This document shows, one piece after another, positions 1 to 5,187 of a stretch of DNA of 5,187 bases. Under the pieces are notes generated by a model, which searched no databases, had not been told where the DNA came from, and saw only the letters and a list, made by a program, of their open reading frames with translations. This DNA comes from Anaerobacillus sp. (GTDB lineage: Bacteria > Bacillota > Bacilli > Bacillales_H > Anaerobacillaceae). Positions within the stretch are counted from its first letter, which is position 1. Each line of letters begins with the position of its first letter. The stretch spans positions 1 through 5,187 of the forward strand of contig SKOL01000360.1 in NCBI GenBank assembly GCA_007120055.1, written 5' to 3'. A program made the translations under genes and the position numbers.

Positions 1-1232
1 GCGCAATCGCTTTTGAAAATGGAAAGATTACTTTTGTAGGTGAAAATATAGAAGATACGACAAAGTATGATGAGGTTTATGATGCGAAAGGGAATTATGT
101 TTTACCTGGTCTAGTAAACACACATGGTCATATTGCGATGTCATTACTTCGAGGTTATGCTGATGACTTACCGTTACAACAATGGCTTGAAACGAAGATG
201 TGGCCTCTTGAAGGTCAATATACGAAAGAGCATACTAAGTGGGGTTCTTATTTATCGATTATTGAAATGTTGAAAACTGGAACGACGACATTTGTTGATA
301 TGTACGACAATATGGATGTTGTTGCAAGTGCTGTTGATCAGTCAGGAATTCGAGCAAAATTATGTCGAGGTATGATTGGACTTGCTTCAGAAGAGGTTCA
401 AATGCAAAAAATTGAAGAAGCTACAGCGTTTGTTCAAGATTGGGAAGGGAAAGCGAATGGTCGTATCACAACAATGATGTCACCACACTCTCCTTACACT
501 TGCCCACCAGCTTTTATTGAAAAAGTAGTTGAAAAAGCAAAGTTATTAAATGTTCCGATACATACTCATATGTCCGAAACATTATTTGAAGTAGAACTAA
601 ATGTAAATGATTATGGGCAACGTCCGGTAGCACATTTAGAAAAATTGGGAGTATTTGATTGTCCAGCCTTAGTAGCTCACGGGGTTCATGTTAATGATGA
701 AGAACTAGATATACTAGCTAAACATGATGTAAGGGTTTCTCACAATGTCATTAGTAATTTAAAGCTAGCAAGTGGTGTTGCACCAGTTCAGAAAATGCTT
801 GAAAAAGGGATTCTTGTTTCATTAGGGACCGATAGTTCTGCTTCAAATAATAACCTTGATCTATTTGAAGAATTAAAACAGGTGGCACTTTTACATAAAG
901 GTGTACATAATGATGCTACATTAATTCCTGCAAAAACTGCCTTACAAATGGCGACGGTTGATGGGGCTAAGTCACTCTGGTTAGAGGAGCAAACAGGAAG
1001 TCTTGAAGTTGGAAAAGAAGCCGATATCATCGTGTTAAATACAAACCAAGTATTTTTCCAACCGAGCCATGACCCGATTTCACATGTCGTATATTCTGCG
1101 AGTGGACGAGATGTAAAAGATGTTTTCGTTCAAGGAAAGCATGTTGTTAAAGACGGTGAGTGTACAACGGTCGATGAAGAACAAGTGATCTTTGAAGCGA
1201 ATCGAATGTTTCAGAAATTTACGCTTCAGTAG
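1..1232 (+). CDS. mtaD: 5-methylthioadenosine/S-adenosylhomocysteine deaminase, 5' end missing
   Basis: Zinc-dependent amidohydrolase that deaminates SAH to S-inosylhomocysteine, and methylthioadenosine to methylthioinosine, in the cytosol. The frame is open from base 3, giving 409 residues. The family is usually about 430 long, so roughly 25 N-terminal residues lie outside the window and the ATG at 138 is internal. In partial numbering the metal-binding THGH motif is at residues 40-43, a conserved Glu of the MWPLE motif at 70, SPHSPYT around 160-166, HTHMSE at 187-192 (metal His189, Glu192), VAHGVH at 224-229 and SLGTDSSASNNN at 273-284 with metal Asp277. The C-terminal ADIIVL strand returns to the small beta domain found in amidohydrolases. 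The motif usually read as HNPxSN is HNVISN here. All catalytic residues are present, so the gene looks functional. It converges on ahcY, which acts on the same metabolites. Family assignment is strong; which adenosine-containing substrate dominates is inferred. Confidence 0.93.
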   Translation, partial: AIAFENGKITFVGENIEDTTKYDEVYDAKGNYVLPGLVNTHGHIAMSLLRGYADDLPLQQWLETKMWPLEGQYTKEHTKWGSYLSIIEMLKTGTTTFVDMYDNMDVVASAVDQSGIRAKLCRGMIGLASEEVQMQKIEEATAFVQDWEGKANGRITTMMSPHSPYTCPPAFIEKVVEKAKLLNVPIHTHMSETLFEVELNVNDYGQRPVAHLEKLGVFDCPALVAHGVHVNDEELDILAKHDVRVSHNVISNLKLASGVAPVQKMLEKGILVSLGTDSSASNNNLDLFEELKQVALLHKGVHNDATLIPAKTALQMATVDGAKSLWLEEQTGSLEVGKEADIIVLNTNQVFFQPSHDPISHVVYSASGRDVKDVFVQGKHVVKDGECTTVDEEQVIFEANRMFQKFTLQ

Positions 1233-1332
1233 GAAGTAGTTAAATCGTTTTTGATCGTAGATTAGACAATAAATGAACAAAATGCATCTAAAAGACGTTC
1301 TAACGGTTGTGTTTGCGTAAAGAGTTTAGAAT

Positions 1333-1380
1333 AAAAAATGAGAAGGGAGCCACTACAATGTGCTGCCCCTTCTCGTTTTT
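1333..1380. terminator. bidirectional intrinsic terminator between mtaD and ahcY
   Basis: The arms GAGAAGGG (1340-1347) and CCCTTCTC (1367-1374) pair perfectly. Further AGC/GCT and CAC/GTG pairing with small bulges leads to a TACAAT loop. A T run at 1376-1380 follows on the plus strand, and six A at 1333-1338 give a U tail on the minus strand. It can thus end both convergent transcripts. The 100 bases between the mtaD stop and this hairpin hold nothing I recognise. Confidence 0.87.
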
Positions 1381-1391
1381 ATATATGGTGT

Positions 1392-2645
1392 TTATTCTTC
1401 ATGGTGCCAACTAGCTAAATATTTTTTTTGCTCATCTGATAACGTGTCGATAGAGATCCCTAATGTTTCTAGTTTTAGGCGTGCAACTTTTTCATCTAGC
1501 TCGCTAGGAACAGATAAAACTTCGGCACCAGTTTTTTGATAGTTTTCGTTAATAAAGGCTAAACAAAGAGCTTGTAAGGCAAATGTCATGTCCATAATTT
1601 CTGCAGGATGTCCGTCACCAGCAGCTAAATTTACTAAACGCCCTTCCGCTAGTAAATAAATTTTTCTTCCATCATTCAATTCATATTCTTCAATATTGTG
1701 ACGCACAGTACGTTTCGATGAAGAAAGTTCCTCAAGTTCAGGCTTATTAATTTCGATATCAAAATGCCCAGCATTTGATAAAATCGCACCATCTTTCATA
1801 TTTTCAATATGCTTACCTCGGATCACATCGCGATTTCCCGTTACTGTAACAAAATAATCACCGACTTTGGCAGCGTCTGACATTGTCATAACTTCAAAGC
1901 CTTCCATATGGGCTTCAATTGCTTTAATTGGATCTACTTCCGTAATGACTACTTTTGCTCCTAATCCTTTTGCTTTTTGAGCCACACCGCGTCCACACCA
2001 ACCAAATCCAACGACTACTACAGTTTTACCTGCTACGATAAGGTTAGTTGTCCGATTAATGCCGTCCCATACCGATTGTCCTGTTCCATACCGATTGTCA
2101 AATAAGTACTTGCAATAAGCATCGTTTACAGCAACCATTGGAAAGGCTAATTGATTACTATTTTTTAAGGCGTAATTCCTTAATACTCCAGTTGTCGTTT
2201 CTTCACAACCACCACGTATATTTTCTAGCAAATCTTGGCGTTCTGAATGAAGGACTGTAACGAGATCGCCACCATCGTCAATGATTAAGTCAGGCTTTTC
2301 TTCTAATGTTTTAACTAACTGGTGTTTATATTCTTCTTCAGTAGGGTTGTACGTAGCATAAACAGTAATGCCATCTTCGACTAAAGCAGCACAAACGTCG
2401 TCTTGTGTTGAAAGAGGGTTACTTCCTGTAATCGTTACATCAGCTCCACCTGCTTGAATAACCTTAGCTAAGTAAGCGGTTTTGGCTTCTAAATGAAGAG
2501 AGATCGCAACTTTTAAGCCGTTGAAAGGTTTATTTTTTTCGAACTCTTTTTTAATCAGATTTAAAACAGGCATATGCTCGTTTACCCAATTAATCTTTAA
2601 ATGGCCATTACTTGCAAGGTTAATATCTTTAATAATGCTTTTCAT
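1392..2645 (-). CDS. ahcY: S-adenosylhomocysteine hydrolase, short archaeal/Thermotoga type (possible S-inosylhomocysteine hydrolase)
   Basis: NAD-dependent hydrolase that splits SAH (or its deaminated form) into homocysteine and a nucleoside, relieving product inhibition of methyltransferases. The product is 417 residues. The frame extends to a TTG at 2660, but that codon overlaps the GGAGG at 2654-2658, so the ATG at 2645, eight bases past GGAGG, is the start. By comparison with the human enzyme: His51 (H55), Asn76 (N80), DDGGDL at 123-128, EETTTG at 148-153, Asn174, Lys179, Asp183-Asn184, His294 and His346. The NAD site is GFGWCGRG at 213-220 with Glu236 for the ribose. It lacks the insertion of longer bacterial forms and the C-terminal Lys/Tyr tail that reaches the neighbouring subunit's NAD, ending soon after KKYLASW, as short-clade enzymes do. 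In the purine pocket, human Thr57 and Glu59 are Glu53 and Lys55. Family certain; substrate (SAH or SIH) open. Confidence 0.95.
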   Translation of the reverse strand: MKSIIKDINLASNGHLKINWVNEHMPVLNLIKKEFEKNKPFNGLKVAISLHLEAKTAYLAKVIQAGGADVTITGSNPLSTQDDVCAALVEDGITVYATYNPTEEEYKHQLVKTLEEKPDLIIDDGGDLVTVLHSERQDLLENIRGGCEETTTGVLRNYALKNSNQLAFPMVAVNDAYCKYLFDNRYGTGQSVWDGINRTTNLIVAGKTVVVVGFGWCGRGVAQKAKGLGAKVVITEVDPIKAIEAHMEGFEVMTMSDAAKVGDYFVTVTGNRDVIRGKHIENMKDGAILSNAGHFDIEINKPELEELSSSKRTVRHNIEEYELNDGRKIYLLAEGRLVNLAAGDGHPAEIMDMTFALQALCLAFINENYQKTGAEVLSVPSELDEKVARLKLETLGISIDTLSDEQKKYLASWHHEE

Positions 2646-2653
2646 GAAAGATG

Positions 2654-2658
2654 CCTCC
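2654..2658 (-). promoter_or_regulatory. ahcY ribosome binding site
   Basis: GGAGG on the minus strand, eight bases before the ATG at 2645. It overlaps the upstream in-frame TTG region and so rules out the five-residue longer reading of the protein. Confidence 0.9.
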
Positions 2659-2689
2659 AATTTTTAAAAATTCCAACTATTATATACAT

Positions 2690-2719
2690 ATTGTACACAT
2701 ATTGCTTATTAGAATTCAA
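2690..2719 (-). promoter_or_regulatory. putative sigma-A promoter of ahcY
   Basis: Minus strand TTGAAT (2714-2719), an 18-base spacer and TACAAT (2690-2695) fit a sigma-A promoter and would give a leader of about 38 bases, too short for a riboswitch. A TATAAT at 2679-2684 is an alternative -10 but has no good -35 at the right distance. I see no S-box or SAH-riboswitch signature. Prediction from pattern only. Confidence 0.55.
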
Positions 2720-2742
2720 TTTATTTCGAACAAATCTATTTA

Positions 2743-2777
2743 CATACAAAACCATCATGACAAACATCGTCACCATC
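2743..2777. repeat. imperfect direct repeat, copy near ahcY
   Basis: Matches 2873-2908 in the same orientation, about 130 bases away. The first 21 bases agree at 19 positions and a later block (ATCGTCAYCATC) at 11 of 12, with one single-base gap between. This copy contains TGAC-N7-GTCA-like half sites (read on the minus strand) and lies just upstream of the predicted ahcY -35. It may be an operator or a remnant of a duplication. Confidence 0.7.
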
Positions 2778-2786
2778 TTAAATGAA

Positions 2787-2865
2787 AATGTCGGCCGCTT
2801 CTCTCGCTTCGCTGTAAACTTCTATCGAATTTTAGAGGCTCACTCAAGAAAAGCAACCGAGCATT
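2787..2865 (-). other. possible RNA stem-loop upstream of ahcY
   Basis: Read as minus-strand RNA, 2851-2865 can pair with 2787-2800 in a stem of 14 pairs with one bulged C. Two of the pairs are G-U wobbles; on the plus strand those same positions would be C-A mismatches, so the fold favours minus-strand transcription. The loop is about 50 bases with only weak internal pairing. It lies upstream of the predicted ahcY start site, so it would be transcribed only from a further promoter; TTGGAA (2933-2938) and TATGTT (2910-2915), 17 apart, is a weak candidate. No known RNA family recognised. Confidence 0.35.
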
Positions 2866-2872
2866 CTTTTTT

Positions 2873-2908
2873 CATACAAAACGATGATGACAATTAATCG
2901 TCATCATC
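2873..2908. repeat. imperfect direct repeat, distal copy, with perfect 9-bp inverted repeat
   Basis: Second copy of the repeat at 2743-2777. It contains a perfect inverted repeat GATGATGAC (2883-2891), an 8-base AT-rich spacer, then GTCATCATC (2900-2908). No good T run follows on either strand, so it looks more like a dyad operator than a terminator. The other copy keeps the inner TGAC/GTCA halves but not the full symmetry. Confidence 0.7.
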
Positions 2909-2932
2909 AAACATATAAAAGTTCAAGTTTTT

Positions 2933-2983
2933 TTCCAACTTTCCAACTTTCGACTTACCAACTAGCCAAACCAACAAACCAAC
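2933..2983. repeat. CCAAC-rich low-complexity tract
   Basis: CCAAC begins at 2935, 2943, 2958, 2971 and 2979; the first two belong to a tandem 8-base repeat (TTCCAACT). The plus strand here is almost free of G. No coding frame or binding-site family is recognised. Confidence 0.6.
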
Positions 2984-2998
2984 GAACCTAATTGGTTC
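2984..2998. promoter_or_regulatory. small dyad upstream of yrhC-like gene
   Basis: GAACC, five bases, GGTTC: a short inverted repeat about 40 bases upstream of the predicted -10 of the next gene. It could be an operator, but a 5-base arm arises easily by chance. Confidence 0.25.
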
Positions 2999-3037
2999 AT
3001 TTAGCAACATTTACAAGCGGTTGAGCCTCTGTCAGCA

Positions 3038-3046
3038 TGTTATAAT
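3038..3046 (+). promoter_or_regulatory. putative extended -10 promoter of yrhC-like gene
   Basis: TGT followed by a consensus TATAAT (3041-3046) forms an extended -10 element. No -35 is found at 16-18 bases; TTGAGC at 3021 is only 14 away. The predicted start, near 3053, leaves a leader of about 30 bases. Confidence 0.6.
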
Positions 3047-3067
3047 CATTATATCGATATAGTGTTG

Positions 3068-3074
3068 AAGGAGG
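3068..3074 (+). promoter_or_regulatory. strong ribosome binding site that sets a TTG start
   Basis: AAGGAGG eight bases before TTG at 3083. The in-frame GTG at 3062 lies upstream of this site and cannot be its start, so the seven extra residues of the longer reading are not expected. Confidence 0.85.
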
Positions 3075-3082
3075 TAATCAAT

Positions 3083-3331
3083 TTGTCTAATAAAAGTAGT
3101 GCAACAACTAATATATTAAAAGATAAAGTTACTGATTATAAAAGATTTGCATTTATTTTACTAGCGTTAAGTGTGTTTATGTTTATTGGACTAATTGTTC
3201 CTACTGAAGGTGTAAGTCAAATGCAAGAGATGATTCTTATTATTTTAAGTATTACTTCTATCGTATTTGCTTTTATTTTTCATAAAATGGCGATGAAGTT
3301 TAGAGAGCAGCTTTTTAATGAGGAAGAATAA
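3083..3331 (+). CDS. yrhC: small YrhC-like membrane protein
   Basis: A protein of 82 residues starting at TTG. It has a polar N-terminus, then a KxTDYKRFAF segment (15-24) leading into a first membrane helix (about 21-40, ending in a LIVP turn), a short acidic loop, a second helix (about 49-67) and a charged C-terminal tail rich in Glu. Size, two-helix hairpin and the DYKRF-before-helix pattern match my memory of YrhC proteins of Bacillaceae, whose function is unknown. In B. subtilis yrhC lies in the operon that turns methionine-derived homocysteine into cysteine (with mtnN, mccA and mccB). Here it has its own promoter, Shine-Dalgarno and terminator, divergent from ahcY. The coding call is strong; the family name is from recall and context and could be wrong. 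Confidence 0.7.
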   Translation: MSNKSSATTNILKDKVTDYKRFAFILLALSVFMFIGLIVPTEGVSQMQEMILIILSITSIVFAFIFHKMAMKFREQLFNEEE

Positions 3332-3340
3332 ATATTAAAT

Positions 3341-3382
3341 AAAAAACCTCAAGCTGGATCTACCAGTTTTAGAGGTTTTTTT
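3341..3382. terminator. bidirectional intrinsic terminator after yrhC-like gene
   Basis: AAAAAACCTC (3341-3350) pairs with GAGGTTTTTT (3372-3381), and an inner CTGG/CCAG pair closes an ATCTA loop, with a short bulge between the stems. The T run ends plus-strand transcripts and the A run serves as the U tail for the convergent YIP1 gene. Confidence 0.88.
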
Positions 3383-3418
3383 GTTGCGCTTTTCTTATTT
3401 TTTATCAAATTATTTACT

Positions 3419-3994
3419 TTAAGTCGTTGGGGGTGTAACGATATAATAAATACTTGTGAAGAAAATAAACACTAGCAAGATTGCAACGTATGCTTTCCAA
3501 GGAATGAATTGTTGCGTTACTTCTAGTATTTTACTAAAAATTAAATACATCCACGTAAGTGATAAAGCAAGAAATAAAACCATTAAAAATGTTAGAGGTG
3601 CACCTACTTGTAACGAAATAAACGCAGGTAAAGCCATAACTGAAGGAACGAGTGCGATCGTTGTATTACGATATAAGATTCTTAGGTATCCTGGTCCACC
3701 AAAACCTTTAGCTCCGGCCCATAATAAAAGTGAAAAACCAATCTTCGTAATAAAAATCATCACAATTCCAAAAAACAGAAAAAGTCCTGGAACAACCGTC
3801 TCTCTTAATAAAGGAGTTTCAAATGATGCAATTAATTCGCTATTAATAGTAATGGATGTAAAACCGTAAAAAATACCAAGTAGAAATGTTATAAATGCAC
3901 TAGTCAATCTCCAGTTACTATTTGGATCAGATAATTGTTGGATCGCTTCTTTGTCTAAGGTTATAGCTTTGAAAATTAAGTTGAACTTCCCCAT
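3419..3994 (-). CDS. YIP1-family integral membrane protein
   Basis: A protein of 191 residues with a cytosolic-looking N-terminus (an FKAITLDKEAIQ segment, 8-19) and about five hydrophobic segments near 30-50, 66-93, 110-129, 132-153 and 167-187. After the second comes a GGPGYLRILYRNTT stretch (99-112) followed by a helix with LVP, which is the arrangement of bacterial YIP1-domain proteins (PF04893). Their bacterial role is not established. The ATG at 3994 follows AGGAGG at 4000-4005 with five bases between. It lies 177 bases downstream of the symporter gene on the same strand, with a hairpin and a good promoter between, so it is probably transcribed on its own. It ends at the terminator shared with the yrhC-like gene. 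Family call is from topology and the GG motif. Confidence 0.78.
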   Translation of the reverse strand: MGKFNLIFKAITLDKEAIQQLSDPNSNWRLTSAFITFLLGIFYGFTSITINSELIASFETPLLRETVVPGLFLFFGIVMIFITKIGFSLLLWAGAKGFGGPGYLRILYRNTTIALVPSVMALPAFISLQVGAPLTFLMVLFLALSLTWMYLIFSKILEVTQQFIPWKAYVAILLVFIFFTSIYYIVTPPTT

Positions 3995-4033
3995 ATTCCC
4001 CTCCTAAATCAATAATGTAATGTTGAGACGAGT

Positions 4034-4071
4034 AAAAAGAAGTGACGCAGAAGCACAGTACTCCTGCGTCA
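4034..4071 (-). terminator. hairpin with T tail between symporter and YIP1 genes
   Basis: TGACGCAG (4043-4050) and CTGCGTCA (4064-4071) form a perfect 8-base stem. On the minus strand the stem is followed by CTTCTTTTT (4042-4034). It is placed to end the symporter transcript about 100 bases past its stop codon. It also falls only a few bases after the predicted start from the promoter at 4083-4111, so it might instead be a leader hairpin or attenuator of the YIP1 gene. Confidence 0.7.
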
Positions 4072-4082
4072 GTTCTATTAAA

Positions 4083-4111
4083 ATTGTATCTTTGTTAATT
4101 TTGATTGTCCA
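4083..4111 (-). promoter_or_regulatory. putative sigma-A promoter upstream of YIP1 gene
   Basis: Minus strand TGGACA (4106-4111), a 17-base spacer and TACAAT (4083-4088), each one mismatch from consensus. Start expected near 4076, leaving an 80-base leader that contains the hairpin at 4043-4071. Confidence 0.55.
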
Positions 4112-4171
4112 GACTTTTCTTAAAAATATGAAATTATTAACACGTTAAAAACTTTATACGCACTTCTTTAC

Positions 4172-5187
4172 TTATAAATTCCACGGCATGATTGCCCATA
4201 CTAAAACGACTGCACTAAGGAATGTAATAATAAACGCTCCTGCATTACTGTTATAACGCTTCGGATTAATGTCACTCCAGCCGTGAATTCTTTCAACTAA
4301 GCTATGAACTTCTTTAGTTTCTGCATCATTTCTTAAAGCAGGAATACGGTTCGTAATATAAGAGAATACAATTAATAAGATGAAACTTAGCGGTATAGCT
4401 AACATTGCCCCTGAAATTCCCATACTATCAGTTAAAGCATGCCCACTGACAACTATACTTGGGAACACGAACGGGGATATGACAACATAAACGATACCAG
4501 AAATTAACGATGCAGCAATGGCCCCATATCGATTTGCTTCCTTCCACCAAACTCCCATGATAATGAGTGGAGCATTGGTTGAACCGGCTAATCCAAATGC
4601 CCACAAAATACTAACAATGAGGAAGGCAGGCGGGTTTATAGCTAACAAGACACTGACAACACCACCAACGAAAATCGAAATATATCCTAAACGTAACTTT
4701 GTCTTATTCGTTAAGTTAGGCTTTAAAGTTGTAACAATATCTTGGGAAATTAATGCTCCAATTGCTAATAAGTTTCCACTAATTGTTGATAAACCAGCAG
4801 AGATCGCACCGGCAATTACTAAAGCTGTAACCCACTCTGGATTATAAACTAAGTTTAAAATGATCGTTAATTTATCAGCATCTCCAGCGCCAATGATCGT
4901 TCCTGTAGATTGCTCGAAGTATACGCCGGCAAATCCCATCGTATACGTAGAAGCAAAAACGATCCCCAGTGCTAGTGCAAACCAAATCATTGCTTCACGG
5001 GCACTTTTTAAACTTGAGGCAGTATAAACACGCATCGCTAAGTGAGGTAGTCCTAACGCCCCTAAGGTAAATGCAGGGATAATAGCAAAATACCATTTGG
5101 GACCATACTGATAATCAAAGAACGTCGGCATTGCCTCTAACATTGCAGGTACCATGTCTGCATATAATAGAGGTGGGAAATACCAAC
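4172..5187 (-). CDS. sodium:solute symporter (SSS family, acetate-permease-like), 5' end missing
   Basis: C-terminal 337 residues of a membrane cotransporter using the sodium gradient. The frame runs off the right edge, so the Met at 5155 is internal; whole family members are about 500-570 residues, and some 160-230 are missing. In partial numbering, a GLPHLAMRVYTASS segment (45-58) resembles the GLPHxLMRFF region of ActP-type permeases, and AGLSTISGNLLAIG (130-143) corresponds to the SSS sodium-site helix, with Ser133-Thr134 at the place of the PutP Ser340-Thr341 pair. Seven or so further hydrophobic helices follow, with a hydrophilic stretch at 283-313 before a last helix ending MPWNL. Substrate cannot be fixed; a short organic acid such as acetate is plausible from similarity only. 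No frameshift seen. A terminator-like hairpin lies about 100 bases after the stop. Confidence 0.88.
   Translation of the reverse strand, partial: WYFPPLLYADMVPAMLEAMPTFFDYQYGPKWYFAIIPAFTLGALGLPHLAMRVYTASSLKSAREAMIWFALALGIVFASTYTMGFAGVYFEQSTGTIIGAGDADKLTIILNLVYNPEWVTALVIAGAISAGLSTISGNLLAIGALISQDIVTTLKPNLTNKTKLRLGYISIFVGGVVSVLLAINPPAFLIVSILWAFGLAGSTNAPLIIMGVWWKEANRYGAIAASLISGIVYVVISPFVFPSIVVSGHALTDSMGISGAMLAIPLSFILLIVFSYITNRIPALRNDAETKEVHSLVERIHGWSDINPKRYNSNAGAFIITFLSAVVLVWAIMPWNL

Noticed and set aside
788..1280. Minus-strand open frames within mtaD and over its 3' end
   Set aside because: They lie opposite a conserved enzyme gene, have no convincing ribosome binding site, and match no family I know.
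2719..2740. PurBox-like TTTCGAACAAAT beside the ahcY promoter
   Set aside because: Only one half is present; the inverted partner expected 16-17 bases away is missing, so PurR control cannot be supported.
2601..2897. 98-codon open frame on the plus strand, including an internal ATG at 2758
   Set aside because: It overlaps the start and promoter of ahcY, has no ribosome binding site at either start, and its composition is like intergenic DNA.
2834..3030. AGAGGCTC (2834-2841) complementary to GAGCCTCT (3023-3030)
   Set aside because: An 8-base match about 180 bases apart is likely by chance and the second arm sits in the yrhC promoter region.
2646..3082. SAM or SAH riboswitch controlling ahcY or the yrhC-like gene
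   Set aside because: No S-box core or SAH-riboswitch core sequence is visible, and the predicted leaders are only about 30-40 bases.
3456..4847. Plus-strand open frames opposite the YIP1 and symporter genes
   Set aside because: They are antisense to well-supported membrane protein genes and show no recognisable domain.

Overview
The window reads as a chromosomal segment of a low-GC Gram-positive bacterium. The AGGAGG-type ribosome binding sites, TTG start, sigma-A-like promoters, T-tailed hairpin terminators and a YrhC-like protein point to a member of the Bacillaceae, perhaps an alkaliphilic or halophilic line. I see no phage, insertion sequence, CRISPR array, tRNA or rRNA.

Layout: (1) 1-1232, plus strand, the 3' part of mtaD, a deaminase of S-adenosylhomocysteine (SAH) and methylthioadenosine (MTA); its start lies left of the window. 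(2) 1333-1380, a hairpin shared as terminator with the convergent gene. (3) 1392-2645, minus strand, ahcY, a short archaeal/Thermotoga-type S-adenosylhomocysteine hydrolase. (4) 2646-3082, a divergent intergenic region with the ahcY promoter, a 35-36 bp imperfect direct repeat flanking a possible structured RNA, a CCAAC-rich tract and the yrhC promoter. (5) 3083-3331, plus strand, a small two-helix membrane protein resembling YrhC. (6) 3341-3382, a second bidirectional terminator. (7) 3419-3994, minus strand, a YIP1-family membrane protein. (8) 3995-4171, an intergenic region where a good minus-strand promoter is followed at once by a terminator-like hairpin. (9) 4172-5187, minus strand, the C-terminal two thirds of a sodium:solute symporter.

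The left half is about recycling the products of SAM-dependent reactions. MtaD can convert SAH to S-inosylhomocysteine (SIH), and the convergent hydrolase releases homocysteine. The hydrolase carries Glu and Lys (E53, K55) where classical SAH hydrolases have Thr and Glu/Gln next to the purine N6. That is the change expected if the real substrate is SIH, the product of MtaD. The two genes may therefore form a deaminate-then-hydrolyse route, different from the MtnN/LuxS route of Bacillus subtilis. The YrhC-like gene fits the theme, since yrhC of B. subtilis sits in a methionine-to-cysteine recycling operon. The right half (YIP1 protein and symporter) has no evident link to this pathway.
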